Part shown: positions 11,526-23,006 of the stretch, piece by piece
Position numbering within the stretch: the first letter of the stretch is position 1
Layout of the letters: each line of letters starts with the position of its first letter
Assembly (NCBI GenBank): GCA_032622095.1
Contig: CP136063.1
Span: 91,925,980 to 91,989,979 of the forward strand
DNA length: 64,000 nucleotides
Origin: Siphonodentalium dalli
Lineage: Eukaryota; Mollusca; Scaphopoda; Gadilida; Siphonodentaliidae
Reading direction: 5' to 3'
The notes under the pieces: model-generated
Told to the model about the DNA's origin: nothing
The model's database searches: none
Seen by the model: the letters and a program-made list of their open reading frames with translations, nothing else
Made by a program: the position numbers and the translations under genes

Positions 11526-11659
11526 AATTGATTAAGATTATTTGAAATTATTAATTTCTAGCTGAAACAGGATCCCTTCGGGAAGACGAAGAATTCACGT
11601 TAAAGTGACCAGTACAATGCGTACATATTCAAACTCAAGAGTTAGACAGATCCATAAAT

Positions 11660-12420
11660 CATGACATCGAAAAATAGTTCGAAGGAGAGAACTTATAGAA
11701 TTAAGACAAAAAGAAACTGATCAAAAACCGCCATAATCAGAAAGTATAGTAAAATATAGACAGACCTTGTTCTTATACCAATCAGAAATATGACATAAAC
11801 AGTATGTTATTGTCAAATGTTTTTCCTTTGTTATGTAAACAAAAGCAAAAAATGTTACAGAACTTGGCTTTTGTTTAGATCCGGATATGGTAAACATAAA
11901 GAGCGTTATTTGTTACTGTTTTCTTCATATGGAAATAATAAAGAGCGTTTATTTAATTTGTGTGTGATCAACCAATAGAATTGCGCTGTGTTATGCAAAC
12001 AGAAGCAAAACTTCTGTAACACGAGCAGGCTCTTGTTTACGTACACCATCGTACGTCTTGACAACAATATACTATTTACGCGCTGATTATGTTTGGCATA
12101 TGAACAAAACTTTATATATTTTAATATTTCTTCTGTTGATGTCGATTTGAACAAATATGAATATTTCCGCAACGAACGCCGCCCGTGCCTTTAAGAACTT
12201 GAGAGAAGACAAGATTCCCAAAAAGAAAGGGCAAAACAATTGGATTCTTTGAAATTGTTCAATGATGAAGACACTTCTAACGAATCAGAACATGCCGTTT
12301 CAGCAAAAAAATATCAAAACAAAAGTTCGAGATCCTGTTTTGATAGAAAAAAAAAGCAAACAATCAAATTCGCTTCCCACCAAGATGTCCACAATCCGAG
12401 TTAGAATTGGAATCAATTTG
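11660..12420 (+). pseudogene. Possible DIRS-like ORF1 (gag) fragment split by a family A element
   Basis: A short frame starting at an ATG near 11660 (Lys/Ser/Arg-rich) is followed by the family A element (11722-12190). After the TTAA at 12191-12194 a second Lys/Arg/Ser-rich frame continues to about 12400, with the stretch AKQLDSLKLFNDED. Basic, Ser-rich ORF1 proteins with runs of this kind occur upstream of the RT in DIRS-type elements. The collinear RT, RNase H and recombinase pieces start 3 kb downstream. The assignment is inference from composition and order; no zinc knuckle was firmly identified. Confidence 0.3.
11722..12190 (-). mobile_element. Family A TTAA element, copy 1 (truncated)
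   Basis: The minus-strand start TTAAAGGCACGGGCGGCG lies at 12194. The sequence then follows the 46578-47084 copy closely, including CATATGCCAAACATAATCAG and two AAAGAGCG motifs. The other end is missing and similarity stops near AAAAACCGCC at about 11722. Confidence 0.75.
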
Positions 12421-12774
12421 TGGCAGGGGAGCTAGAGATTATTATAGACATTAATGCGGCACAAGAAAGGAATGGAGGCAACATCTACTAAAAATAACTC
12501 TATGATTGGAAAACTCCGTTTATTTCTACGCAGCATGTGGTCATAATAATTGGGGGATAGTCCCTGTACAATTCAGGCACCGCCACGACAACCAAAGTTC
12601 CAAAGAACTACTATTGATGTAAATATAAAAACCAGCAGAGTAATACTAATTATGAACATAGTGGGATACAAGTGGTTTTGTCCAGATTATCAAAGACAAC
12701 AGTGCGAGGAATCCAGTCAGGAACCTTCGTCCCAGCCCGTTCTTAAAAAAAACCGCAACATTATCTGCTCATAA

Positions 12775-13075
12775 TATAACTTGTTTTAAGTAGATAATCT
12801 GCTTAGAGTCGCCTCAATTTGGGTCGATAATGTGCTGTAAATGAGAGCATTTTAGTCACATTATCGACACATAATGAGGCGATTCTGCGCAGATTATGTG
12901 TGGACAATGACACAAATAAGCCAACTCTCGACTTTTCAGGTGTACGCTCTTTAACATGTCATTTCAATTTGGCCCGCGCCATAAAACGAAATAACGGGTA
13001 TAAGTCCATTATCTTCTTATTTCAGAATCAAATAATCACATTAGGTACTTATTTCATATCATGTGCGTATCAGCG
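12775..13075 (+). repeat. Family E repeat, copy 2
   Basis: It contains an internal dyad (AATCTGCTTAGAGTCGCCTC facing GAGGCGATTCTGCGCAGATT), then a GTGTACGCTCTTTAACATG block and ATAACGGGTATAAGTCC. It is inverted relative to 10550-10860. A 100-codon frame inside it (12900-13202) mostly follows the repeat and is not a gene. Confidence 0.6.
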
Positions 13076-13199
13076 CGAGAATATGTTTTTTGTCAAATTA
13101 ATGGGATACCGAGAATGGTGCATTATATTTATGCGTCTTGCTATAGTAAGGGTAGAAGTCAACTACTGCATCCTGAAAGTTCTACAGCATGTCCCTATT

Positions 13200-13719
13200 T
13201 GACATCCATGACAAGACTTCGACACAAGAGAGGAAAGTAAAAATAGAGATGAAAATGTGTATAATTATGCCAAGATTGAACAACCAAACATTAATAAGGA
13301 AGCCTCAAATTGGAATTCAGCATCTGAAGAAGTTGATCTACTAAGCTGGCAACAGTCTGTTGAAGACTATAATTGTCGGAATAAATTGCAATCAAATGGT
13401 AAAATTGATAGTAATTTCACTAGTCTTAGTGAGTAGTCGAATTGTGAGTTACCATTTACAATGTTGCCAACTTCAGATAAGTTTATAGAATATGATGTAT
13501 ATCATGTATATTTATATAGGCATGGCGATATACAATATACTGCTGTTGATGAGTCAAAAGTGTTGAAAATGATACAATAGAATCACTGTCATAAATATTA
13601 ACATGATTCTCTTAGAATAGCTCACTTCAGAAAAATAATGAATTTCAAACCTTAACTTTGTGACAACTTGTTTAATGGAGATAGTCATTCGGCTGAATTC
13701 TGGTCTCAGGTCTAGACCA
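13200..13719 (+). other. Unassigned sequence with a short protein-like frame
   Basis: A frame from about 13220 to 13437 has coding-like composition (Asn, Ser, Glu, Trp; contains NKEASNWNSASEEVD) and ends at TAG. It could be more of the DIRS-like ORF1 region but carries no diagnostic motif. The remainder is AT-rich. Confidence 0.25.
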
Positions 13720-14265
13720 CCCTAATAATCACGGTGTTCCATGTCAGGACTTGGTCTCGCGAAACCACCTGGTCCCAAGCTGGGATCGGCGCATTATTGT
13801 ACAATCAACGACAAACTATGGACAAAAGCGTGCTGAGCGCTGCATCGAGATTGGTGTGTTGGTGTATCCAAACCTGAGCACGTGACAGCGGCTTATCTCC
13901 GTGTTGGATAGCGGTATCTGTATGCCGTCGCCATTCGACAGGGATCGCGGGGCCGGGGTGGTGCGGATTTCTCACCCATATGCGGATGTCACGACGTTGT
14001 CAGTTTTACGGGTGGAGGAAAGTCTACGCAGAGAGTAAATTTCACCGAGAAAACACTCCGCTGTGTGTAGAAACTACCGACCCCGGAAAGGGACCGACAA
14101 ACTTGCCCAGATACAAGAATCAGATTATCCTCACTTAGCGTGGATCGCGAATTCGTGCTTGTCGGCATTCGAACCAGCTTCGTCAGCGCTAGACGGCAAA
14201 TGGCGGCATAATGCCCCGAACATTCTACCGACGGGACCACCGGCGTCCTTTACAATCAATGTATA
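13720..14265. other. GC-richer island of unknown nature
   Basis: This 545-bp stretch has visibly higher GC and many CG dinucleotides compared with its AT-rich surroundings. Both strands have frames of 67-83 codons (13989-14240 minus, 14063-14266 plus) but neither matches a family I know. No inverted ends were found. It could be a piece of an unrelated element or an old exon. Confidence 0.3.
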
Positions 14266-15468
14266 GTGTAAAATATTGTTTGTTCAGATCAAGAACCAGC
14301 TGTATATTGTTCAACTTTGAGTAAAAATATTACACAGAAATTACATTCAGCTCCTGAAAACATTTCGAACCATTATTATAGGGGATATCAGATGGGAATT
14401 TCCAACAACTGGAAATAGTGAGGTACCTGTTGGAAATTCCAAATCCATGTTTAAAGATAAATTATGACAAATAAACCAATTTGAAATGTCAAGGCTTAAG
14501 AAACTGGACCAAATAGATCATTAATCAAGAGCAGGGCCCATTTAATTTAATTCAATTTAATCGGACAATTCTTTATTTTGAACCACAATTTTTCGTTTTG
14601 TCTTAATATAATTTTGAGAGTTTTTGCTGTAATATTGTATATCCAGTCCAGCAATAATTTATTCTCAAATGAATTAGTACTTTCAAAACTAGCTCCGACC
14701 TCAATTCATTTCAGAAACACGGAACGAAAGACACCCGCATCCAATGCGGATTACGTTCCGATTGCAAAACTACTATCATTCCCTATTTATCCGTGTCAAC
14801 CACACCCATCGATAACATATTGTGCGTGGAAATAATAGCACGAAAATCTGACTTAATCCATCTAACGGTAATATGCTTTCAAACAAGGCAAGGATGTTAT
14901 AAATAAAACTCCACTGTAAAGCCAGATAAACGCACGCATGATTTGCAATCAAATTACCAATCTATTTCGTTACTGCGAAACCAGAAATAGGTATTCTCGT
15001 CTCAGGTTCAAGTCTCGGTTTATACAAAAATCTCAGACCAGGGGGGGGGGGGGGTACTAGGTCTCAGTTGTAGACTATTACTTATAACACACATAATTAT
15101 CGATTATATTAAATTATGTCCAGTTCATATATAATTATAATCTTTCCTCTACACGGAATATCAATAAAACACAATTCCTATTTGGTTAAAAGATAAATGC
15201 TTTCAAAAAATACATATGTTTCTGTTACCAGAACTTGTACGTTACCACATGGTTCGAATTATGAACATACCGACACAGGCTTGAATGACAATAAGAAGGC
15301 AAACCTTGGTTTACGTAAACCTGAGTTTCAAAAAGACGAGAATACGGACCAGTAATCCCAGCTTACTCGCTCCGAAGCATGGTAACACATCGCGATCACC
15401 GTGGTTTGTGCCTGGTCTAGACTGTATTTTACGCGAAGCCTGGTCCGAATGAGTTTCGGCCGAAATTT
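14266..15468. other. No recognisable gene; poly-G run
   Basis: A G run lies near 15042-15054. A small dyad (GGAATTTCCAACA facing TGTTGGAAATTCC) is at about 14396-14440. Frames here lack motifs. Confidence 0.35.
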
Positions 15469-15882
15469 CTGGGATATAAGATACCAATCTATTCTGCTTT
15501 TATTAAATCTGAGTTGACAAATTATAATGATAAACTCATTTGCGAGTTGGTAGAGTTTTATTTTCCAATTGGTATAAAGGATAGACTGATTGTTTCTCAT
15601 TTGTCAATTCCATCCAACCGAAAGCAAATGGCCCTTGCGACTCTCAAACAGCAATGGTCAAATACACTGAAGAGGAAATAGATGATTTGATACCAATCCA
15701 TTCGACTTTGAAATGGCCATCTCACCATTGAATAATGTACCAAAAAGGGAAACAACAGAAAGACGAGTGATCATTACTTTCCTTTGGGAGAAGTAGTCAA
15801 ATTGAGTCAATGACAAATGTGATTAAATGTCTTGACCACTGACAATAACCGCAGCATTGAAACTTTTGGGCAAACAATTTAA
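15469..15882 (+). pseudogene. DIRS-like retroelement: RT N-terminal region joined to start of RNase H
   Basis: The frame from 15469 (LGYKIPIYSAF...) includes ICELVEFYFPIGIKD, which matches the region just upstream of the reverse transcriptase in DIRS/Ngaro-type elements. After frameshifts it reads YTEEEIDDLIP, then ISPLNNVPKRETTERRVI near 15719-15772, the conserved opening of that RT. Most of the RT is then missing. From about 15832 the frame LTITAALKLLGKQFKG matches the start of the RNase H domain. The sequence is cut at TTAA (15879-15882) by a family A element and resumes at 31929. The element is dead through frameshifts, a stop and an RT deletion. Family assignment rests on motif memory. 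Confidence 0.65.
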
Positions 15883-15957
15883 AGGCACGGGCGGCGATCG
15901 TTGCAGAAATATTCATATTTGTTCAAATCGCCACCAACAGAAGGAATATTAAAATAT
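15883..15957 (+). mobile_element. Family A TTAA element, copy 2, left part
   Basis: It starts just after TTAA (15879-15882) as AGGCACGGGCGGCGATCG and follows the 46578-47084 copy to AATATTAAAATAT, where the Mutator-like element interrupts it. The remaining part is 31531-31928, ending at TTAA 31929-31932. Confidence 0.8.
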
Positions 15958-15990
15958 GGGACGTACTATTAGTCAGGGATCTGGCGACCA
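15958..15990 (+). repeat. Left terminal inverted repeat of the MULE
   Basis: GGGACGTACTATTAGTCAGGG then ATCTGGCGACCA. Relative to the right end it has about 5 extra bases after GGG and a few substitutions. Confidence 0.7.
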
Positions 15991-15998
15991 AGTAAAAG

Positions 15999-16006
15999 TG
16001 ACGTCA
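15999..16006. promoter_or_regulatory. CRE/ATF-like palindrome TGACGTCA
   Basis: A perfect TGACGTCA lies 82 bp upstream of the transposase start codon and just inside the left terminal repeat. ACGTCAC and TGACGTC also occur just inside the right end (about 31459-31495). bZIP factors bind this motif in animals. A role as the element promoter is inference. Confidence 0.35.
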
Positions 16007-16087
16007 TGGAAAACGGGGGTGCGTTATTTTTAGAGTCGTACGTACTGTCAAAACTTAACAATGGCGGCCAGTTCAAATGAATGAACG

Positions 16088-16260
16088 ATGGCAGCCGACA
16101 AAGAAAATGTATTTGACGGCGCTGGTCCAGATTTTGGACCACTTAATGTCATCCAAACGGACACAAATGGCTATGTCATTGGGTTCACTGAAAATGAACA
16201 TGATGCGGAAACCGTTCTTGAAAACCACAATCGGTTTTTCATGACATCTTTTGTTTCCTG
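16088..16260 (+). CDS. MULE gene exon 1 (start, N-terminal region)
   Basis: Exon 1 starts at ATG 16088; two other nearby ATGs (16061, 16081) run quickly into stops. It encodes 57 residues, including VIGFTENEHDAETVLENHN and ending SFVSW across the splice. This GFT...A...L..H...W pattern is the N-terminal segment I associate with animal MULE transposases. The donor is GTGAGT at 16261 and the exon ends in phase 2. Confidence 0.75.
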
Positions 16261-16869
16261 GTGAGTACGTTTTAGTACTATCGGAAGTAGTACAGAAGTA
16301 CTCGTAGCAGACTAAACTGAAAAACACATAAATATGGCATAAACTTGTATGGAAATAATAAAAATATAGATATACAGATTCTGAAAAGATGACTAGACTT
16401 TCGGAGTTTCGGTTTGTTTAATGTCGTAATTATGACATAAGGCAACAACAAAAAAAACAATAAAAAAAACCTGTGTTTAAACTTTAGGGTTAGGGTAGGT
16501 AGGTAGAGATTTTTTTATTTATTGTATTCTGAATTCCGTTGGGTCCTTGACAATTCAATCTAGAAAGCTTCAGTTCAGATTAATTGAAATGTTCGATCAA
16601 TACTAAATATGATTAATCTTGAATTAATCAGAGCACTAGACTAAAATAAAACTTTTAAATAATAAAAAAATTTATGGGAGAGTTTTGAAAATGGTTAAGA
16701 TACCTTTCGATTCCCTTCCCACTGGGCAATTTTTTTTATCTGTGTCTACAGTCCAATAAAAAGTTTTGGGTAGGTATGTAACTTGTTAGGTATGTAACTT
16801 GTTAGACCTTATAGGATCTGTTTCCATTTAGTTCCTTATATCTATTCAAACCAAATATAAAGACCTGAT

Positions 16870-17395
16870 ATCAGAAGTTTTGTAAATAGTGGCCAGAGGC
16901 TCTGTCAAAATTTTTAAATATGTAAATAGTGGCCGGAGGCTGTGTCAAAATTTTAAAATATGCAAATAGTGGCCGGAGGCTCTGACCAAATGTTTAAATA
17001 TGTAAATAGTGGCAGGAGGCTCTACAAATTTATTAAATATGTAAATTGTAGACGGAGGTTGTATCCAAATTTTTAAATATGTAAATAGTGGCCGGAGGCT
17101 CTGTCCAAATTTTAAATATGTAACTAGTGGCCAGAGGCTCTGTCCAATTTTTTAAATATGTAAATAGTGGCCAGAGGCTCTGTCCAAATTTTTAAATATG
17201 TAAATAGTGACCTGAGGCTCTACAAATTTCTTTAATATGTAAATATTAGCCGGATGCTGTGTCCAAATTTTTAAATATGTAAATAGTGGCCGGAGGCTCT
17301 GTCCAAATTTTTAAATATATAAATAGTGGCCGGAGGCTCTACAAAAAAAATTAATTTGTAAATAGTGGCCGGAGGCTCTCCAAATTTCTTATTAA
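16870..17395 (+). repeat. Minisatellite, about 40-bp unit x 13, in intron 1
   Basis: The unit is close to TGTAAATAGTGGCCGGAGGC followed by TCTGTCCAAATTTTTAAATA. About 13 copies of 37-42 bp are in direct tandem with scattered substitutions. The units are contiguous, with no conserved-repeat/unique-spacer alternation. Confidence 0.9.
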
Positions 17396-17479
17396 TATTA
17401 GTGCCCCTTCAAGTAATTTAAAACCTTATAATCACCTGAGGTAAACAGCTCATATTACATGACAATCTCCAGATAAAGT

Positions 17480-18510
17480 TAACATATATCTTTTCAGCTT
17501 ATATAATAAACGCTCTTTATTGCTACTTATTAGCAACTGAGATCCTCTAGCCACTCCCCTGTCTGAAATGTCTAGAAAAATAATAAATAAATTACCCGGG
17601 CCCCCCATTACCTATACTATGTGGGTTAATGATATATCCAGTAATTGCCATGTGGACACCTACCCCAAATGTCTTGATAAATATTAAATAAATACTCTCC
17701 CAGCCCAACATTACCTCATAATATGTGGACAAATTGGCTTTGAGGTAATTTAACACAGGGATTACTTAAATTATAATAACATTGATCAATACCATTCATT
17801 ATCAGCTTAGAAGATATGTGGGAAGCTGAGAATTGTTACATAAGTATAAACTGACCAGGGGAATGTCATAATATAGGTGCCTTTGACCTCAGATGGCTTA
17901 TATGGGGACTAATAAATTATATTAACATTGATCAATAAAGAGTGTTTTATATTATCAGCTTAGAAGATATCTGGGGAAATTGGTATATAAGCAGAAACTT
18001 TTAAATCATATACTCAGGTAATTCCCAGGTGTACACCCCACCCCAACTAGGATCCTCTAGCCACATCCCTGTCTAGAAAATTAATAGATAAAATACCCCC
18101 ATTACCTCATAACATGTGGGCAAATTATGGTAATTTGACTGATATGACTTAAATGGGGACTAATAAATTATAATAACATCGATCAATAAATAGCATTTAT
18201 TATCAGCTCTGAAGATATGTTGGAAAATTGATACACAGGCTGATAATTGTTACAGTTTTAAATTGACCAGGGGAACGTCATACGATAGGTGCCTTTGACC
18301 TCAGATGACTTAAATGGGGATTAATAAATTATATTAACATTGATAAATGAAGAGCGTTTATTATCAGCTTCGAAGATGTGCAGCAAAATTGGCACATAAG
18401 CTGAAAATTGTTACACATGTTTAAATTGACCAGGGTAATGTCATACGATAATTGCCTTTGACCCAGATGACTTAAATGGGGACTATTTACTCAAGCAACA
18501 TTGGGTACCC
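17480..18510 (+). repeat. Degenerate larger tandem repeats in intron 1
   Basis: Recurrent blocks are GACTTAAATGGGGACTAATA, AACATTGATCAATAAAGAG, TTATCAGCTTAGAAGATAT and TTAAATTGACCAGGGGAA. The blocks recur about every 160-235 bp, at least four times, with indels. No frame is conserved. Confidence 0.65.
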
Positions 18511-19121
18511 AGCTAGTATATAATAAAGAATAAAGCAGTCACAAATATTCCAGCCCTATTAAAACAAATATTGATATGCAGCATTGTCAACTCAAGCATG
18601 GAGCAATCCACTGGAATTAGTCCACAGGGTTAAGTGATATGGTTGTAACAAAATATATTTTACTGTACCTGAAAACAGTGAAAATTTATATATTTTCCAT
18701 GCCATAAAAGTGAAATAAATGCGGTGATAATTTCCTATGTTTAGATAGTTCTTGAATATTGTGCCATAATATGTGCCACAATAAACGCTCATACCAAATT
18801 ACTACAAAGAAATTCTTGTCATATTTTGAGAAAATCAATTATAAAATACCAGTAGATTTTGGCAAAACATTCGTGATTCGTCTCACCCTTTATACTAAAA
18901 GATTAAGGGAAAATTCTTGATATAGCTGGATATAGAATTAAATCATCTTGATATGTCAAGAACAAATCATCCATACATTAACTCAGTTAAACTTTTCCAA
19001 TGTTGAAAAATTAACTGAAATATTAATAATATCCACATTTTGAATACCAAATATTGTGACAACTTTCTCAGAAATACACTGAAGAAAAGCTCCAAACATT
19101 ATTTTATTTTCCTATTTTCAG

Positions 19122-19311
19122 GGATGATGATACAAGTAAAAAGCGAAAAAGGTGTGAGGCAGAAGAGAGGATATTCCTGAGGGATATTTTCATACCAAAA
19201 CAAGACAAACCTTTTTCTGTTGTTTATGGGAATACCACAGAGTGTGTCCACGAAAGAAAGAGAGAACGACAGATGGAGATATCAAGACAAGAGAAAGAAA
19301 GAAAAGAACAG
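19122..19311 (+). CDS. MULE gene exon 2
   Basis: The acceptor TTTTCAG precedes it. The junction joins TG+G to give Trp, then DDDTSKKRKR. The exon contains FLRDIFIPKQDKPFSVVYG and a Cys in TTECVHERKRE, then an Arg/Lys/Glu-rich tail. The PF.VVYG...C pattern precedes the conserved MULE N-terminal Cys region. The donor is GTAAAA at 19312 and the exon ends in phase 0. Confidence 0.7.
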
Positions 19312-19599
19312 GTAAAATAAACCCATATGAATTTGCTAGGTCTTTCTATATTCTTTACAAATGTGGCTCTTAGGAAAATTTATTAGGCATGTATATGGAC
19401 ATTATAAATATTAGCTGAGTATGTTTGGTATGACATACTATATGTATCATGATGTATCAAATTGTTTAACATTGAAACTTAACCCTTTCATGATGGGAGC
19501 TGCACTGGTGCATCATTATAAATCCTGTGACAGTGCATTCTCTTAGGAAGTCTCGCATTAGAAGAGAATGCTCTGGCTTACAAAGTCAAGGTAAATAGG

Positions 19600-19672
19600 C
19601 CAATGCATTCTCTTATATATGTGAGGCGCCCTATGCGCGACTCACATATATACATGTAAGAGAATGCATTGC
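19600..19672. repeat. Long palindrome, copy 3
   Basis: CCAATGCATTCTCTTATATA arms with a GCGCCC/GCGCGA centre and a small ACATGT insertion in the right arm. It lies in intron 2. A shorter related dyad (GCATTCTCTTAG facing GAAGAGAATGC) is at about 19533-19572. Confidence 0.75.
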
Positions 19673-19845
19673 CACAGGGTTTGCAAAAATTCAGGAAGCA
19701 CCAGTCCTTCAATCACATGTCTGATGGTTTGACATTTATTACATGAATAATTGATCTACAGACACGCTGATGAATGTAGTGAATCCAGTATACCTCTATT
19801 ATTACATTAATGTATATCACTGAATGTTTTGTTTTGCATTGGCAG

Positions 19846-19939
19846 GGAGATCACAGATACCTGAAAAAGGGAGATTTCTTGTCATGAAATCTGTCAAGAT
19901 GGACTGTCCTGCTACGACAGTTATGAAAAAGATCAAAAT
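19846..19939 (+). CDS. MULE gene exon 3 (conserved DCPA motif)
   Basis: The acceptor GGCAG precedes it. The sensible frame begins at 19848 and reads GRFLVMKSVKMDCPATTVMK. The K..DCPA motif is highly conserved in MULE N-terminal domains. This frame is out of phase with exon 2, so a small indel or shifted splice site must lie in exon 2 or 3. The donor is GTGAGT at 19940, and the phase-2 end fits exon 4. Confidence 0.65.
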
Positions 19940-20659
19940 GTGAGTTCAAGTAAACATATTATGTTAACCTTGAATTTGAGATAATCATTATAAATGGCGT
20001 GTATCATGGCCTAACCAAAAAACAAATTGAATGATAAATGATGTGAGTAATAAGTTTTAATTTGGACCGAAGAGGACACTGCTATAGCTTCACATTGGTT
20101 ACATGTGAAAAATCATAAAAGTCTGTAATATAACAATTTATCTAACTATTTCGATAAATTAATAGCTCAATTCAAATATAATATTATTATTAGTAAATAA
20201 GACTTTTTCTTTGCATTTATTGAGATATATAAAGAATGAAAATGAGACAAATTGTTCAATGTTTTTCTTGGTTATGATTATTTTACAGATTTTGTATGAT
20301 TTTCACCTATACCCACTGTGAAGCCCAATTGTCCCTTTAAATATAACAGAAGTCAAAGTCTAAACGTATTAAGTCAAAAACTCAACACACTCTTTGTAGA
20401 AATTCCATTTTCATTCAGGATCTTGTTTTGTGTGATATTTTTTGCCCAAGACTATTTTGATGGTTTTTATCAAAATGTTAATTATCAATGGAAGGGCAAT
20501 AACTCTCATTTGAAGAGCAAAATTCAATTATGGTCTATGTTGGTCAATATTTGATCTGGTATTCGGTTGTAATTCATTTTTGTATACACACAAATCCTAA
20601 CATTCCAGCATGTGCAGCATTATTTTTTTCAACAAGTAGCATTATGTTATGCCTTATAG

Positions 20660-21335
20660 ATATGAAGATTTCAACTGTGAAGATAAGTCAAGAAGAGATA
20701 CAACACAGATTCTTGAAAATCTAAAGAAGGAAATCAAGTCAGGAAATGAAATAACAGTGTCCTATAGATATTTCCTGAAATTGCCAATTAAAGGGGCACA
20801 TGAGAACCACACAGTTGATGAACGATGCGGTTTCACTCGGCGAGTGAGGAAAGAAAGAAGTTAAGGGTAAAATCCATGAACTTGTGGGTGTGGGTATAAC
20901 AGCCACCCCGGTTTTGAAGAGAATCAGTGACCGGTGTCAACGAAAGATATATTGATTCTCATATGCCACCATCAAAATTATACAGATCATTCTATCCGGC
21001 CTGAGAGCTGTTCAAAACCATATCTATTCTGCTAGGGTCAAAGACCGGTATTCATACGTTGATCAGGTCGATCTACAGTGTAAAATAAAAGTTTGGATCG
21101 ATGATCGAAAAAGTGATAAGTTTTATTACAGGATGTGTGGCGAGGAAGGGGGCTTAACAAACAAGATAGTGCCACCGGACAGCAAAAATAAAAACACATT
21201 TCTGCTTATTCGCCAAACAGAAGATCAGCAATAGATTCTTATGAGGTATGGTGAAATGCTATTGCTTGACGCAACGGACAAAACAACCATATATGGGAGT
21301 CCATGTTTCATGGTTGTTGCCCGGACCAACTGTAG
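20660..21335 (+). CDS. MULE gene exon 4 (start of DDE core, first Asp)
   Basis: After TATAG the frame continues exon 3 as IYEDFNCEDKSRRDT and reaches FLKLPIKGAHENH, then CGFTRRV. Further on, after frameshifts and stops, it reads KIHELVGVGIT, NHIYSARVKDRYS and FLLIRQTEDQ. The catalytic region is LLLDATDKTT, whose Asp is at 21268-21270, as expected for the first acidic residue of the DDE triad. In-frame TGA and TAG codons and at least two shifts disable it. The donor is GTATGT at 21336. Confidence 0.75.
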
Positions 21336-21591
21336 GTATGTCCTGTCAAATTATTTTAGAAAATACCTTTCAGCCCATGCAATGGTCTCCCTCAGTGTTA
21401 TGGAGCAGTAATCTGTGCCGTGGGTATTGAAATGTTGATAATTTGGTTCATCCATGAATATCTGAATATATTACACCCACTCCAATAATTATAAGCAATA
21501 ATCTCTGCTTCTAAATATACTAGCAATTTTTAAGTTTCTGATTGGGCAAAAATCTTTAAACTGTGTAATTACATTAGGAAACAGATAATTC

Positions 21592-22048
21592 CTTAAAGAT
21601 GCATAATCCGATTAAGTGCCCTTCAATTGCTATTTATTTGGATGGGGGGGGGTAAAAATACTTAATTCAAGTAGAAAAACCCACCCATCAACGCTCAGAG
21701 TTATTAGATATTGATTTATGAAATGTATTATTTTTCACCATCGAGACTTGTTAGTGTCCCAGTAAAAAGTCAACGAGCCAACGGTCTCGGACCAAATTGC
21801 AGATGAAGATTGATAACTCTTATACTATTAAATCAAGAGGATTTGTGTTGATAATAAGGTGAAATTTCGTTGAACAATATGTTGATAAATAACATGCTTC
21901 GGGCAATTTTATATTAGAGTTGACAGTGGTTAGCATTATTTTTGGGCAATTAATTGATTCTGATAACTGAAGCGGCATTTCTAAAAATGTTGTTGTTGTT
22001 GGAATCTGATTATATGGGGACCATCGAATAGGATTGAGTACCTTTAAA
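21592..22048 (+). repeat. Family B element, nearly full length, in intron 4
   Basis: The left end is TTAAAGATGCATAATCCGAT and the right end is the complement of TTTAAAGGTACTCAATCCTA. Length is about 457 bp. It contains a G run near 21644-21651 and no coding sequence. Confidence 0.65.
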
Positions 22049-22248
22049 TAGTTACATCCACTTTATTTTTGGCAACATCAGTATAAGAATGACATTTCAA
22101 ATTTAAAATGCATTTCAGTTGATAATTATTGTACACTACCTAAACAATATCACTGATCCTACAGTTGATATCTTCAAGCACCCTGAATTAATTTTCTAAG
22201 TAAAGTCTTTTCTTATTTTTTTTAGTTAAACTCCTTTTTTAATTACAG

Positions 22249-22470
22249 ATACATTCCTATTATGCAATTCATGTGTGAGAACGAGACAGCTGAGTACATA
22301 ACAGAAGCTGAGTTTTTTTAAATGCTGGAATCCTCATATTGAGCCAAACTATTTTATGATAGACTATTCAGATGAGGAGTTTCAGGCACTGAATATAATA
22401 TACCCTGAAGCAAGGAAGTTTATATGTGGATTCCACCGAGAGCAATGTTGGCTGCGATTGACTCGTGACA
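22249..22470 (+). CDS. MULE gene exon 5 (second catalytic Asp)
   Basis: Joined in phase to exon 4, it reads RYIPIMQFMCENETAEYITE, then after a frameshift in the T run at about 22314-22320, KCWNPHIEPNYFMIDYSDEE. The Asp of FMIDYSD (22362-22364) is the likely second DDE residue. It continues as FICGFHREQCWLR, the conserved block that follows in MULE transposases. The donor is GTAAGT at 22471 and the phase agrees with exon 6. Confidence 0.8.
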
Positions 22471-22860
22471 GTAAGTGATAAAAGTTAATTTGTATATCTA
22501 AGTATTAAGCATATATAGTATCAAGTTTGGTGGAGATACAAAACATCCTAAATTACAGTGGCTTTTAGTGAAAGGTGTAAAGACAACTCAAGTTTGTTTG
22601 TAGTGGTCTTCAAAAATCAGAGTAATCTCTGAGCCCATCATTTTACAGCTATCTACTGTTTCATTAGTGATACAATCTTGAAAAACATTGATGTACATGT
22701 ATATTAAATTGCTGCATAAAAAAAACTCTATGTCCGCCTGATTTCTATTTAAATCTGCCGGTACCAAGCCCAGATAAAGGACGAGGGGAGTCTGCACTCT
22801 ATTATATTGATGTCGTCAAACCAATGTCACATTTTTATTTGTTGGTTAACTGATAATTAT

Positions 22861-23006
22861 TTTAACCCTTTCTTCACTAAATACTCATTGACATGTATTT
22901 CCCTTAGTAGGAAATGTTCATATAATAAGTTAAACATATAAATAATAGACTATTCCAGTGTATACTTTTATATTTGAAATAGAATATTTTTATCGAAAGG
23001 GTTAAA
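22861..23006. mobile_element. Family C short element in intron 5
   Basis: It starts TTTAACCCTTTCTTCACTAA and ends GAAAGGGTTAAA. Length is about 146 bp. The internal block AATAGACTATTCCAGTGTAT is shared with 38300-38330 and 62397-62420. Confidence 0.65.

Noticed and set aside
10550-13075. The facing family E copies read as ends of one 2.5-kb transposon
   Set aside because: A third solitary copy at 37935-38250 shows the repeat occurs alone, and the intervening sequence resembles other elements, so a single element is not established.
12900-13202. 100-codon plus-strand frame
   Set aside because: It overlaps a family E repeat and its codons follow the repeat, not a protein.
16870-17395. Array of about 13 repeats considered as a CRISPR array
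   Set aside because: Units are contiguous 37-42-bp tandem copies without unique spacers, and the window is eukaryotic with spliced exons.
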